DNA of 64,000 bases from Cronobacter muytjensii ATCC 51329 (GTDB taxonomy: Bacteria > Pseudomonadota > Gammaproteobacteria > Enterobacterales > Enterobacteriaceae). Made by a program: the position numbers and the translations under genes. The notes beneath the pieces are model-generated. The model was not told the DNA's origin, searched no databases, and saw only the letters and a program-made list of their open reading frames with translations. This document shows, piece by piece, positions 26,426-35,549 of the stretch (position 1 is its first letter; each line of letters starts with the position of its first letter). The stretch is from positions 4,092,001-4,156,000 of the forward strand of contig NZ_CP012268.1 in NCBI RefSeq assembly GCF_001277195.1, read 5' to 3'.

Positions 26426-28546
26426 TTAGTTTCTGTTACGAGTGACTTTAATCACGTCCGGCATCACGCGAATTTTACGCATGATATTCGCCAGATGAAC
26501 GCGATCGCGCGCCGTGAGGCGAATGAAGGCGCTGTAAACGCGGCCATCTTTCTCTTCAGTGTTCAGGCTCTGAATATTAGAACCTGCGGTATTGATTGCC
26601 GCCGTGAGGTTCGCCAGTGCGCCCTGGTGGTTAAACATATCCACCTTAATTTCGGTGATGAACTCTTGCTCAGTCTCTTTATCCCATTCCACCGCCATAA
26701 ATTTCTCAGGCTCTTTCTGGTAGCCACGAATATTTCGACAGGATTCATGATGGATAACGAGGCCTTTGCCAGGACTGACGTGCGCGACGATCGGGTCGCC
26801 CGGAATCGGGCGACAGCATTTAGCGAAGGTAATCAACACGCCGTCCGCGCCTTTAATCGGCAGATGACTGTGACCTGATGCCGGCACGCTCGGCTGATTG
26901 CTGGTGGCCGCTTCGCCCTGCAGCAGGTTTTTCGCAACCACGACGCTCATCGCGTTGCCAAGGCCGATTTCCGCCAGCAGATCGTCAAGCGTGGCGAGCT
27001 TCATGCGCTCCAGTTCACGCTGGATGTGTTCCGGCGGGATTTCCGCCAGTTTACGGCTGCCGCCCAGCGCATGGTTCAGCAGACGGCGACCCAGGCTTAC
27101 CGAATCATCGCGCTTGAGGTTTTTCAGCATCTGGCGGATTTTGGCACGCGCTTTGGAGCTCACGACAAAGTTCAGCCAGGCGGCGTTCGGACGAGCGCCT
27201 GGCGCTGTGATAATTTCTACCGTCTGACCGCTGGAAAGCGACTGGGAGAGCGGATAGGGCTGGCGATCTACGCGAGCGCCCACGCAGGCGTGGCCGATAT
27301 CCGTATGCACCGCATACGCGAAATCGACCGGCGTCGCGCCTGCCGGCAACTCGACAATGCGCCCTTCCGGCGTGAAAACGTAAATCTCATCCGGGAAAAG
27401 ATCGGATTTAACGCTCTCGATAAATTCAAAGGAACTGCCCGCACTCTGCTGAAGCTCCAGCAGGCTTTGCATCCAGCGCTGGGCGCGGATCTGCGCAGTG
27501 GTGCTGCTTTCGCCATGCTCTTTATAAGCCCAGTGCGCCGCGACACCCATTTCTGCCATCTGGTCCATATCTTCGGTGCGGATTTGCACCTCGACAGGCA
27601 CGCCATGAGGACCAATCATGGAGGTATGAAGCGACTGATAGCCGTTCGCCTTTGGAATGGCGATGTAATCTTTCATTCGGCCGGGGCGAGGCTTGTAAAG
27701 GCTGTGCATCTGGCCAAGCACGCGGTAACAGGTATCGACATCCTTTACGATCACGCGAAACGCGTAGATATCCATAATGGAGTGAAACCGCTGCTCCTTC
27801 AGCACCATCTTGCAATAGATGGAGTAGAGGTGTTTTTCGCGACCGCTGACGCGGCATGGAATACCCGCTTCCTGTAAACGTCCTTCGATTTCAGAAAGGA
27901 TTTTCTGAATCATCTCTTTACGATTCCCGCGCGCGGCCTTAACGACCTCTTTAATAACGCGGTAACGGTTAGGATGGAGCGCTTCGAAACCCAGCTCTTC
28001 CAGTTCGGTTTTCAGATGATGAATACCGAGGCGGTGAGCCAGTGGGCTATAAATCTCAAGGGTTTCACGGGCAATACGACGACGCTTATCCGGGCGAAGC
28101 GAGCCCAGCGTGCGCATATTATGGGTACGGTCAGCGAGTTTGATCAGAATGACGCGGATATCCTGCACCATCGCCATGATCATTTTGCGAAAGTTTTCGG
28201 CTTGCGCTTCTTTTTTGTCGCGGAATTTCAGCTTATCGAGCTTAGAAACCCCTTCCACCAGTTCGGCAACGCTTTTACCGAACAGCTGTTCCATATCCTG
28301 GTAGGTAGCAGGCGTGTCTTCAATCACATCATGCAGTAGCGCAGCCATCAACGTTTCATAGTCGAGTTTCATTTCGGCCAGAATACAGGCCACGGCTACT
28401 GGATGAGTGATGTAGGGTTCGCCACTTGAACGTGTCTGTCCCTCGTGAGCATCACGTGCAACGAGATAAGCCTGCTGCAGACGCTTGATCTGGTCCGCAG
28501 GCAGGTATTGTTGAATCAGTTGATTCAGGCTTTCAAACAGATACAA
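26426..28546 (-). CDS. spoT: Bifunctional (p)ppGpp hydrolase/synthetase SpoT
   Basis: 706 residues (E. coli 702). N-terminal HD hydrolase with H72-D73 in LLHDVIEDT, a RelA/SpoT-type synthetase domain (DIYAFRVIVKDVDTCYRVLG), a TGS domain (about 390-450, IYVFTPEGRIVELP), and a C-terminal zinc-finger/ACT region (KCCRPIPGD, then the ACT at about 630-706). It balances alarmone levels during fatty-acid, carbon and iron stress. Lies directly after rpoZ in the usual operon. Confidence 0.98.
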   Translation of the reverse strand: MYLFESLNQLIQQYLPADQIKRLQQAYLVARDAHEGQTRSSGEPYITHPVAVACILAEMKLDYETLMAALLHDVIEDTPATYQDMEQLFGKSVAELVEGVSKLDKLKFRDKKEAQAENFRKMIMAMVQDIRVILIKLADRTHNMRTLGSLRPDKRRRIARETLEIYSPLAHRLGIHHLKTELEELGFEALHPNRYRVIKEVVKAARGNRKEMIQKILSEIEGRLQEAGIPCRVSGREKHLYSIYCKMVLKEQRFHSIMDIYAFRVIVKDVDTCYRVLGQMHSLYKPRPGRMKDYIAIPKANGYQSLHTSMIGPHGVPVEVQIRTEDMDQMAEMGVAAHWAYKEHGESSTTAQIRAQRWMQSLLELQQSAGSSFEFIESVKSDLFPDEIYVFTPEGRIVELPAGATPVDFAYAVHTDIGHACVGARVDRQPYPLSQSLSSGQTVEIITAPGARPNAAWLNFVVSSKARAKIRQMLKNLKRDDSVSLGRRLLNHALGGSRKLAEIPPEHIQRELERMKLATLDDLLAEIGLGNAMSVVVAKNLLQGEAATSNQPSVPASGHSHLPIKGADGVLITFAKCCRPIPGDPIVAHVSPGKGLVIHHESCRNIRGYQKEPEKFMAVEWDKETEQEFITEIKVDMFNHQGALANLTAAINTAGSNIQSLNTEEKDGRVYSAFIRLTARDRVHLANIMRKIRVMPDVIKVTRNRN

Positions 28547-28565
28547 GGGCTACCCGCACAAGTTA

Positions 28566-28841
28566 TTAACGACGGCCTTCAGCGATTGCGGTAACGGCCT
28601 GCAGTTCTGCGGCTTCCTGCTCCTGCTGCTCCTGGCGCTCACGTACGTCGAGGATCTGGTTGTTAATCAGACCTTCTTCAATTTCACGCAGCGCAATAAC
28701 AGTGGTTTTATCGTTTTCTTCCGGTACCAGCGGATCTTTGCCGCCTACCTGCATCTGACGAGCGCGACGCGCGGCGACCAGTACCAGGTCAAAACGGTTA
28801 CCAATTTTCTCTACAGCGTCCTGAACAGTTACGCGTGCCAT
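28566..28841 (-). CDS. rpoZ: RNA polymerase omega subunit
   Basis: 91 residues, full length. Family N-terminus [29 protein letters not shown] is intact. Omega helps fold the beta' subunit and forms one of the ppGpp-binding sites, fitting its co-transcription with spoT. 54 bases after gmk, 19 before spoT. Confidence 0.98.
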
Positions 28842-28895
28842 ATTTAAAAAGCTCCACAGGTGAAGAAATGACTGGGCATGATACTGAAACTACGC

Positions 28896-29519
28896 TCAGT
28901 CTGCCAATAGTTTGGTGATTAAAGCGTCATGTCGCTGCTTCTGGCGGCTCATACGCAGACGTTCGGCGCGCAGAATGATTTTTAAGTCAGACAGCGCCGT
29001 ATCAAAATCGTCGTTAACGATAAGGTAATCGTACTCTGCATAGTGGCTCATTTCCGCTACGGCCTGCGCCATACGCTTTGCAATCACCTCTTCGCTATCC
29101 TGACCACGACCACGCAGGCGGCGGTTAAGCTCTTCCTTTGATGGCGGCAGGATAAAAATACTGCGCGCGTGCGGCATTTTTTCACGGATTTGCCGCGCGC
29201 CCTGCCAGTCGATATCCAGGAAAACATCTACGCCGGTCGCCAGCACCTGTTCAATCGCGGCGCGCGACGTCCCGTAATAGTTGCCAAACACTTCCGCATG
29301 TTCAAGAAACGCATCTTCGGCAATCATCGCTCGAAAACGATCATGATTAACGAAAAAGTAGTGTTCCCCATGCACTTCGCCAGGACGCGGCTCGCGGGTG
29401 GTATGCGACACCGACACTTGTGAGTCATAGAGCGGTTGCGTCTTTAAAAAAGCCTGAATAAGGCTGGATTTACCCGCGCCACTGGGAGCGGAAACAATAT
29501 AAAGCGTGCCTTGAGCCAT
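28896..29519 (-). CDS. gmk: Guanylate kinase
   Basis: 207 residues. P-loop SAPSGAGKSSL near residue 10, GMP-binding SHTTREPRPGEVHGEHYFF, and the lid RLRGRGQDSEEVI. It converts GMP to GDP with ATP in the cytosol. First gene of gmk-rpoZ-spoT-trmH-recG; a -10 hexamer lies 50 bases upstream. Confidence 0.98.
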   Translation of the reverse strand: MAQGTLYIVSAPSGAGKSSLIQAFLKTQPLYDSQVSVSHTTREPRPGEVHGEHYFFVNHDRFRAMIAEDAFLEHAEVFGNYYGTSRAAIEQVLATGVDVFLDIDWQGARQIREKMPHARSIFILPPSKEELNRRLRGRGQDSEEVIAKRMAQAVAEMSHYAEYDYLIVNDDFDTALSDLKIILRAERLRMSRQKQRHDALITKLLAD

Positions 29520-29568
29520 GTGGTATTTACGTCTGTTGGTATGCGAATAGAGGTGCGTATACCGCCTT

Positions 29569-29574
29569 ATTATA
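29569..29574 (-). promoter_or_regulatory. Probable -10 element of the gmk promoter
   Basis: TATAAT on the minus strand, 50 bases before gmk. No clear -35 is seen at 17 bases, so this call rests on the -10 alone. Confidence 0.4.
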
Positions 29575-29777
29575 CACGTCGCGCTACGCTGGCGCAGTCT
29601 TTGTCGCAGGGTTAGCGCCTCTTTGCGCGATTTTGCGAGACATTATCCAGAAAAATTGTCTCGTTTATGCAACAGACGAAATACCCCGGAAAACCTCTCG
29701 TAAAACCCAACAGTCTGTGTCGCCTCAGAAAAGCGCCATGTATTACCGTCTCTTCAGGAAAGCGAAGGGGGTGAAAT

Positions 29778-31478
29778 GTGCGCATCACGATTACTTTGTT
29801 CTGGATGAGCCTGACATGTGGTTGCGCCCACGCTGTCTGCCCTGACTGGACCATTGCGCAGGCGCAACAGGAGGTCAAGGCATTGCAAAGCCAGTTGGCG
29901 CGCTGGGAGGAGGCCTACTGGCTGCGGGGCGAAAATAAAGTCAGCGACGCGGTGTATGACGGTATGCGTCAGCGGCTAAAAGAGTGGCAGGGCTGTTTTT
30001 CGCTGGCTACGGTCAACGATGCCCCTGCGTCTGTGGCGGCGGGACGAACGCCACATCCTGTGGCGCATACTGGTGTGCAAAAACTCAGAGATGCCGCGTC
30101 GCTTTCCCAATGGATGCAGGGAAAAACGGATCTTTGGGTACAACCGAAAGTGGACGGCGTGGCTGTTTCTCTGGTTTACCGCAATGGCCAGCTCCAGCAG
30201 GTAATTAGCCGTGGCAATGGGCTGCAAGGCGAAGACTGGACAGCGCGAGCGCGCCATATTCCCGCTATTCCTCAGCAGGTTGGTGGCGAGCTTGCCGACA
30301 GCGTATTGCAGGGTGAGCTCTTTTTGCGGCGTGAAGGGCATCGGCAGCAGTACGATGGTGGCGTTAATGCGCGCGCTCGCGTGGCAGGTGCGATGATGCG
30401 CAACGCGGCGTCTGCGGTTCTTGACGATCTGGATATCTTAATCTGGGCATGGCCGGATGGCCCGCAGGAGATGAAAGCGCGCCTTGCCATACTGGCGGAA
30501 GGTGGGTTTCCTTTGGCGAAAACCTGGAGCCAGCCGGTCAATACGGCGGCAGACGTTGCCCGCTGGCGTGAACGGTGGTTCAGTGAGGCGCTGCCGTTTG
30601 TCACCGATGGCGTAGTCATTCGTGCGTCCCACGAGCCGCCCGGAAAAAGCTGGCGCCCGGGGGAGGGTTTTTGGGTAGCGGCATGGAAATATCCGCCAGT
30701 GAAACAGATTACGGAAGTGAAGGCGTTACGTTTTGCCGTGGGTCGAACCGGCAAGATAAGTGTGGTAGCCCAGCTTGAGCCCGTTGCGCTGGATGACAAA
30801 CAAGTCACGAAAGTGAGCATAGGGTCTCTGGCGCGCTGGGAGAGACTGGATCTTGCCGAAGGCGATCAGGTACAGGTGAGTCTGGCAGGGCAAGGGATCC
30901 CACGGCTTGATGCCGTCATCTGGCGGCCCACGCAGCGTAATAAGCCTGAACCACCGGCGGCTCGCTTTGACGCGCTGAGCTGTTTATACGCGTCACAGAT
31001 GTGTGAGGAACAGTTTATTGCCCGTCTTGTCTGGCTTAGTGGTGAATCTATACTGGGGATAGAAGGAGCAGGTGAGGCGACATGGCGTCAGCTGTGGCGC
31101 AGCCACCATTTCGCACACCTGTTTTCCTGGCTTGCTCTTAGTAACGATGCGTTGAAACAGACGCCGGGCTTTAGCGCCCGTCGCGCAGCACAGCTCTGGC
31201 ATCAGTTTAACCTTACGCGGCGACAACCGTTTCAGCGTTGGGTGAAAGCGCTGGGGCTCCCCTTACCGGCACGTGCCTGGCTGGCTCTCACTGACGATAA
31301 CTGGCATCAGCTTCAGACGCGCAATGAGCATAGCTGGCAACAGCTCCCAGGCGTTGGCGCAGAAAGGGCACGCCAGATTGTCAGTTATATCCACCATCCA
31401 GATATCACAGCACTGGCGCAGTGGCTGGCCCGGCAGAAAATCGCTGGGTTTGAACTGCCAGGCCCCGCCGGGGAATGA
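29778..31478 (+). CDS. ligB: NAD-dependent DNA ligase LigB
   Basis: 566 residues (E. coli 560). Starts at a GTG with GGGGGTGAAA upstream. Adenylation-domain lysine K124 in KVDG, then RGNGLQGEDWT, AWKYPPVK and an OB-fold region (AEGDQVQVSLAGQGIP), with a helix-hairpin-helix region near the C-terminus (PGVGAERARQIV). It lacks the BRCT domain of LigA, as the family does. It joins nicks in vitro; its role in the cell is unclear. The first ~19 residues (hydrophobic, ending CAHA) look like a signal peptide. Divergent from gmk. Confidence 0.93.
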   Translation: MRITITLFWMSLTCGCAHAVCPDWTIAQAQQEVKALQSQLARWEEAYWLRGENKVSDAVYDGMRQRLKEWQGCFSLATVNDAPASVAAGRTPHPVAHTGVQKLRDAASLSQWMQGKTDLWVQPKVDGVAVSLVYRNGQLQQVISRGNGLQGEDWTARARHIPAIPQQVGGELADSVLQGELFLRREGHRQQYDGGVNARARVAGAMMRNAASAVLDDLDILIWAWPDGPQEMKARLAILAEGGFPLAKTWSQPVNTAADVARWRERWFSEALPFVTDGVVIRASHEPPGKSWRPGEGFWVAAWKYPPVKQITEVKALRFAVGRTGKISVVAQLEPVALDDKQVTKVSIGSLARWERLDLAEGDQVQVSLAGQGIPRLDAVIWRPTQRNKPEPPAARFDALSCLYASQMCEEQFIARLVWLSGESILGIEGAGEATWRQLWRSHHFAHLFSWLALSNDALKQTPGFSARRAAQLWHQFNLTRRQPFQRWVKALGLPLPARAWLALTDDNWHQLQTRNEHSWQQLPGVGAERARQIVSYIHHPDITALAQWLARQKIAGFELPGPAGE

Positions 31479-31538
31479 TGATGCGGCTTGTCAGTTCAGG
31501 CTCATTTACCGGCGAAAGAACCGTGACGGGCGTAATCG

Positions 31539-32156
31539 TCAGTGCGTTTCAGCACGGTAATGAAAAACCGGCAGGCCGAGACGAAAGCGCAGCGCCAGCA
31601 GACGCGCGGTAAAACCGAACAGCAGAGTTGCTATCACCACAACGTCGTGACTGGAGATATAGTGCTCCAGCGCGATATACAACACCGCAGAGGTAAAAGA
31701 AATACCGGCGTAGAGCTCTTTCTGAAATACGAGCGGAATGCGTTTGCAAAACATATCCCGCAATACGCCGCCAAAGACGCCTGTCACCACAGCGGCTATG
31801 GAAGCGATGATTGGGCCTTCACCCATATCCAGTGCGATTTGCGCGCCGATAATTGAAAAAACGACCAGCCCCAGCGCATCCAGAATCAGGAAAAGGCGTC
31901 GCAGATGAGGCATCAGAGGAGCAACGAAGGTCGTAACGACTGCCGCCGCGGCAACGATCACGACATATTCCGGGTGCTTTACCCAGCCGAGCGGGTAATG
32001 TCCCAGCAGAATGTCTCTGACAGAGCCGCCGCCAAGCGCGGTCGCGGTCGCGATAATAATGACGCCAAAGGTGTCCATCCGGCGACGCCCGGCCGCCAGT
32101 GCGCCGGTCATCGCTTCCGCGGTAATTCCAATCAGGTACAGCACATGTAATAACAT
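31539..32156 (-). CDS. yicG: YicG, trimeric intracellular cation channel (UPF0126) family
   Basis: 205 residues of inner-membrane protein with two repeated three-helix UPF0126 units (ATATALGGGSVRDILLG in the first, VTGVFGGVLRDMFCKRIPL in the second, each with the GGxxRD motif). Bacterial members are predicted potassium channels; function in enterobacteria is not established. Convergent with ligB. Confidence 0.92.
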   Translation of the reverse strand: MLLHVLYLIGITAEAMTGALAAGRRRMDTFGVIIIATATALGGGSVRDILLGHYPLGWVKHPEYVVIVAAAAVVTTFVAPLMPHLRRLFLILDALGLVVFSIIGAQIALDMGEGPIIASIAAVVTGVFGGVLRDMFCKRIPLVFQKELYAGISFTSAVLYIALEHYISSHDVVVIATLLFGFTARLLALRFRLGLPVFHYRAETH

Positions 32157-32363
32157 CGTTTCCTCCGGTAGCAGCCCGGGAAGGGTAACGATTAGAGCAC
32201 GGCGGAACGATTGATATTTTCTAAAGTAAGGAGTTTCGGATTAGATTTTCTAAGGTGAAAGGGCAAGGACGAATTCGTGTTTCGGTTGGGGAAAAGGTTT
32301 ACGGCGTAGGGCATCCCGGAACTATAGCCGGCGAAAAAAGGGCCCTGACAGGCCCTTTAAGGA
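32157..32363. other. Gap between yicC and yicG
   Basis: 207 bases holding the yicC terminator at its right end and the presumed yicG promoter; nothing else recognised. Confidence 0.45.
32334..32358 (-). terminator. Terminator after yicC
   Basis: Perfect 8-bp stem AAAGGGCC / GGCCCTTT (32337-32344 with 32351-32358), six-base loop. On the minus strand it is followed by six T. Confidence 0.85.
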
Positions 32364-33227
32364 TTACTCAATGTTCTGGATCTGCTCGCGCATTTGCTCA
32401 ATCAATACCTTGAGTTCAATGGCGGAGTTAGTTACTTCGGCATTAATAGATTTTGACGCCAGCGTGTTAGATTCGCGGTTAAACTCCTGCATCATGAAGT
32501 CCAGCCGGCGGCCTACCGCTTCTTTTTTCTTCAGGATGTTATAGGTTTCTTTAACATGCGCTTCCAGACGGTCGAGCTCTTCAGCGACATCAATGCGCTG
32601 CGCCATCATTACCAGCTCTTGTTCCAGGCGGTTATTTTCAAGCTGCACCTGCGCTTCTTCGAGTTTTGAAACCAGGCGCTCGCGCTGCCACTGGAGAATT
32701 TCTGGCATATGCGCGCGCACTTTGGCGACTTCTACGCTTACGCCTTCCAGGCGCTGCTCAATAAGCGCTTTCAGCGCCTGGCCTTCGGTTTCACGCGCCA
32801 CGATGAAATCGTCGAGCGCGCCGTCCAGCGCGGTGAGGATCTCAGCGGCGATGGTGTCCAGATCCTGCTCCTGGGCGGCCATCACGCCAGGCCAGCGCAA
32901 AATATCGACCGGGTTAATTTCGCCTTCGTCGCTTTGCAGTTTTACCCAGTTAGCGGCAGAAACCAGCTGTTTCGCCAGTTTTTCGTTAAGGATCAATTCA
33001 CCCTGTGCGCTGGCGTCGGGTTCAAAGCGCAAGCTACACTCGATTTTGCCGCGTGTCAGACGGGTACGGATGCGTTCGCGCACCACGGGCTCCAGGCTGC
33101 GGAACTGCTCCGGCAGACGGAAATAAGTTTCCAGGTAGCGCTGGTTCACTGAACGCAACTCCCAGGTGGCGCTGCCCCAGTCGCCCTTAATTTCTCGCCG
33201 GGCGTAGGCGGTCATACTGCGGATCAT
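32364..33227 (-). CDS. yicC: Endoribonuclease YicC
   Basis: 287 residues with N-terminal YicC-like domain (MIRSMTAYARREIKGDWG) and C-terminal DUF1732 (RRLDFMMQEFNRESNTLASKS). E. coli YicC is an endoribonuclease, reported to act on the sRNA RyhB. Divergent from rph, as in E. coli. Confidence 0.95.
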   Translation of the reverse strand: MIRSMTAYARREIKGDWGSATWELRSVNQRYLETYFRLPEQFRSLEPVVRERIRTRLTRGKIECSLRFEPDASAQGELILNEKLAKQLVSAANWVKLQSDEGEINPVDILRWPGVMAAQEQDLDTIAAEILTALDGALDDFIVARETEGQALKALIEQRLEGVSVEVAKVRAHMPEILQWQRERLVSKLEEAQVQLENNRLEQELVMMAQRIDVAEELDRLEAHVKETYNILKKKEAVGRRLDFMMQEFNRESNTLASKSINAEVTNSAIELKVLIEQMREQIQNIE

Positions 33228-33309
33228 AGAAGTACCCGTTTTCTGAAATGAATGAGGGGATTATAGCTACCACCGGTCACTCATGATAGGAATAAGCGCT
33301 TTCAGCCCG

Positions 33310-33315
33310 TATAAT
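33310..33315 (+). promoter_or_regulatory. -10 element of the rph-pyrE promoter
   Basis: A perfect TATAAT lies 38 bases before rph. No strong -35 is visible at 17 bases. It is the likely start of the rph-pyrE transcript. Confidence 0.45.
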
Positions 33316-33352
33316 GCGCAGCCACATTCGTTAACAAGCCGGAGATAAGCCC

Positions 33353-34069
33353 ATGCGTCCAGCAGGCCGTAGCGCATCTGAAGTGCGCCCAGTTACCCTG
33401 ACCCGTCATTACACTAAACACGCAGAAGGCTCCGTGCTGGTTGAGTTTGGCGATACCAAAGTGCTCTGCACCGCATCCATTGAAGAAGGCGTGCCGCGCT
33501 TTTTGAAAGGTCAGGGCCAGGGCTGGATCACCGCCGAATATGGCATGTTACCGCGCTCCACCCATACCCGTAACGCCCGTGAAGCAGCAAAAGGCAAGCA
33601 GGGCGGCCGTACGCTTGAAATCCAGCGTCTGATTGCCCGCTCGCTGCGCGCGGCGGTAGATCTCAAGGCGCTCGGTGAATTCACCATCACCCTGGACTGT
33701 GACGTGATTCAGGCTGATGGCGGCACCCGCACCGCCTCTATTACCGGTGCCTGCGTTGCGTTGGCCGACGCGCTGAACGCGCTGGTGGCTGCCGGCAAGC
33801 TGAAAACCAATCCGATGAAAGGCATGGTGGCGGCAGTATCGGTAGGTATCGTCAAGGGCGAAGCGGTGTGCGATCTGGAATATGTCGAAGATTCTGCCGC
33901 AGAAACCGACATGAACGTCGTTATGACCGAAGACGGACGTATGATTGAAGTGCAGGGCACGGCGGAAGGCGAGCCCTTCTCCCATGAGGAGTTACTCACC
34001 TTGCTGGCGCTGGCCCGCGGGGGAATCGAATCGATCATCGCGTCGCAGAAGGCGGCGTTAGCAAACTGA
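33353..34069 (+). CDS. rph: RNase PH
   Basis: 238 residues, full length and in frame (E. coli K-12 strains carry a frameshifted, inactive rph). Phosphorolytic 3'-5' exonuclease that trims tRNA precursors. Phosphate-binding region RNAREAAKGKQGGRTLEIQRLIARSLRAAVD and ALADALNALV are intact. In an operon with pyrE, whose attenuator depends on translation through the end of rph. Confidence 0.97.
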   Translation: MRPAGRSASEVRPVTLTRHYTKHAEGSVLVEFGDTKVLCTASIEEGVPRFLKGQGQGWITAEYGMLPRSTHTRNAREAAKGKQGGRTLEIQRLIARSLRAAVDLKALGEFTITLDCDVIQADGGTRTASITGACVALADALNALVAAGKLKTNPMKGMVAAVSVGIVKGEAVCDLEYVEDSAAETDMNVVMTEDGRMIEVQGTAEGEPFSHEELLTLLALARGGIESIIASQKAALAN

Positions 34070-34074
34070 TTTTT

Positions 34075-34100
34075 AAGGCGACTGAAGAGTCGCCTTTTTT
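34075..34100 (+). terminator. pyrE attenuator
   Basis: Stem AAGGCGACT / AGTCGCCTT (34075-34083 with 34088-34096), loop GAAG, then a T run. It begins 6 bases after the rph stop. In E. coli the same hairpin couples pyrE expression to UTP: ribosomes that follow polymerase to the end of rph block hairpin formation when UTP is low. Confidence 0.9.
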
Positions 34101-34133
34101 ATGCCTGCAATATGCTATCTGAGGAGCAAAGCC

Positions 34134-34775
34134 ATGAAACCGTATCAGCGCCAGTTTATTGAATTCGCCCTTAACAAACAGGTGCTTAAATTTGGTGAGT
34201 TCACGCTGAAATCCGGGCGTCAGAGCCCTTACTTCTTTAACGCCGGTTTGTTTAATACCGGGCGCGATCTGGCGCTGCTGGGCCGTTTTTATGCTGAGGC
34301 GCTGGTCGATTCCGGCATCGATTTCGATTTGCTGTTCGGCCCTGCGTATAAAGGCATCCCTATCGCTACCACCACGGCGGTCGCGCTGGCCGAGCATCAT
34401 GAGCGTGACGTGCCGTATTGCTTTAACCGCAAAGAGGCGAAAGATCACGGCGAGGGCGGCAGCCTGGTCGGTAGCCCGCTTCAGGGGCGCGTCATGCTGG
34501 TGGATGACGTGATAACCGCAGGCACTGCGATCCGTGAATCGATGGAGATAATCCAGGCGAATGGCGCGACGCTTGCGGGCGTCATGATTTCGCTGGACAG
34601 GCAGGAGCGCGGACGCGGCGAACTCTCCGCGATTCAGGAAGTGGAGCGGGATTACGGTTGCCAGGTCATTGCCATTATTACACTCAACGACCTCATTGAT
34701 TATTTGTCAGAGAAACCGGAGATGGCGAACCATCTGGCGGCGGTAGAGGCGTATCGCCAGCAATACGGCGTCTGA
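34134..34775 (+). CDS. pyrE: Orotate phosphoribosyltransferase
   Basis: 213 residues (identical to E. coli length) from the ATG at 34134, which follows CTGAGGAGCAAAGCC. PRPP-binding motif VMLVDDVITAGTA and the catalytic loop RKEAKDHGEGG are intact. Makes OMP from orotate in pyrimidine synthesis. The ATG at 34101 would lengthen it by 11 unconserved residues and overlaps the attenuator. Confidence 0.97.
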   Translation: MKPYQRQFIEFALNKQVLKFGEFTLKSGRQSPYFFNAGLFNTGRDLALLGRFYAEALVDSGIDFDLLFGPAYKGIPIATTTAVALAEHHERDVPYCFNRKEAKDHGEGGSLVGSPLQGRVMLVDDVITAGTAIRESMEIIQANGATLAGVMISLDRQERGRGELSAIQEVERDYGCQVIAIITLNDLIDYLSEKPEMANHLAAVEAYRQQYGV

Positions 34776-34783
34776 TAAAAAAT

Positions 34784-34807
34784 AAAAGGCCGGATATCCG
34801 GCCTTTT
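34784..34807. terminator. Bidirectional terminator between pyrE and slmA
   Basis: A perfect 24-base palindrome, AAAAGGCCGGAT followed by its complement, with A runs on one side and T runs on the other. It ends both convergent genes. Confidence 0.9.
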
Positions 34808-34826
34808 TACATTTCCTGCTCTGCGT

Positions 34827-35423
34827 TTACTGCAACTGCGCGGCCAGCAACGGCCAACGCGCTTCAAAGTCCGCCGTCGGGCTGTAGCGGAATTCGCTGC
34901 GTACAAAGCGCGACAGCATGCCTTCACAAAACGCCAGCAGCTGGCTTGCCAGCAGCGCTTCGTCAGTGACATACCCTTCGCCTTCACGCATTTTTTTCTC
35001 ACGCAGCACCTGGCGCAACTGGGCTTCTATACGTTCAAAGAGCTGATTAATGCGCCCCTGCAAACGATCCTGTTCAAACATCAACGCATGTCCCGTCAGA
35101 ATGCGGGTCAGCCCCGGGTTGCGCTCGCCGAACCCGAGAATGAGCTGCACAATCAGGCGCAGACGGTTAAGCGTCTCTTTTTCATCTTTCAGAATCAAAT
35201 TAATGCGGGTGATCAGGCTGTCTTCGATAAATTCAATCAGGCTGTCGAACATGCGGGTTTTGCTGGGGAAGTGGCGATAAAGCGCCGCTTCGGAGACGCC
35301 AACGGAAGCCGCGAGTTTAGCGGTCGTAATACGTTGGCTACCATCGCTGGATTCAAGCATCTGCGCCAGAGACTGAAGTATTTCTTCGCGACGGTTCCTT
35401 TTCGCGGTTTGTTTTTCTGCCAT
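34827..35423 (-). CDS. slmA: Nucleoid occlusion factor SlmA
   Basis: 198 residues, TetR family. DNA-binding helix-turn-helix near residues 28-52 (TTAKLAASVGVSEAALYRHFPSKTRMF), then the FtsZ-binding helical domain. Binds SLM sites on DNA and blocks FtsZ rings over the nucleoid. Convergent with pyrE, upstream of dut-coaBC in the usual order. Confidence 0.97.
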   Translation of the reverse strand: MAEKQTAKRNRREEILQSLAQMLESSDGSQRITTAKLAASVGVSEAALYRHFPSKTRMFDSLIEFIEDSLITRINLILKDEKETLNRLRLIVQLILGFGERNPGLTRILTGHALMFEQDRLQGRINQLFERIEAQLRQVLREKKMREGEGYVTDEALLASQLLAFCEGMLSRFVRSEFRYSPTADFEARWPLLAAQLQ

Positions 35424-35549
35424 GTTCTAAAATACCCCTGAAAAATAAACACTTGCCAGGCGAGCATCCACAAAGCGTCCGCAGGCCCTCGCCTGCGGCA
35501 ATCTGTTCGCTTTATTTAACTTAAGGAATGCGCGTATACGCGGGCGGGT

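Noticed and set aside
34739..34746. GGCGGTAG, the ops core sequence bound by RfaH
   Set aside because: It lies inside the pyrE coding region, not in the leader of a surface-polysaccharide operon.
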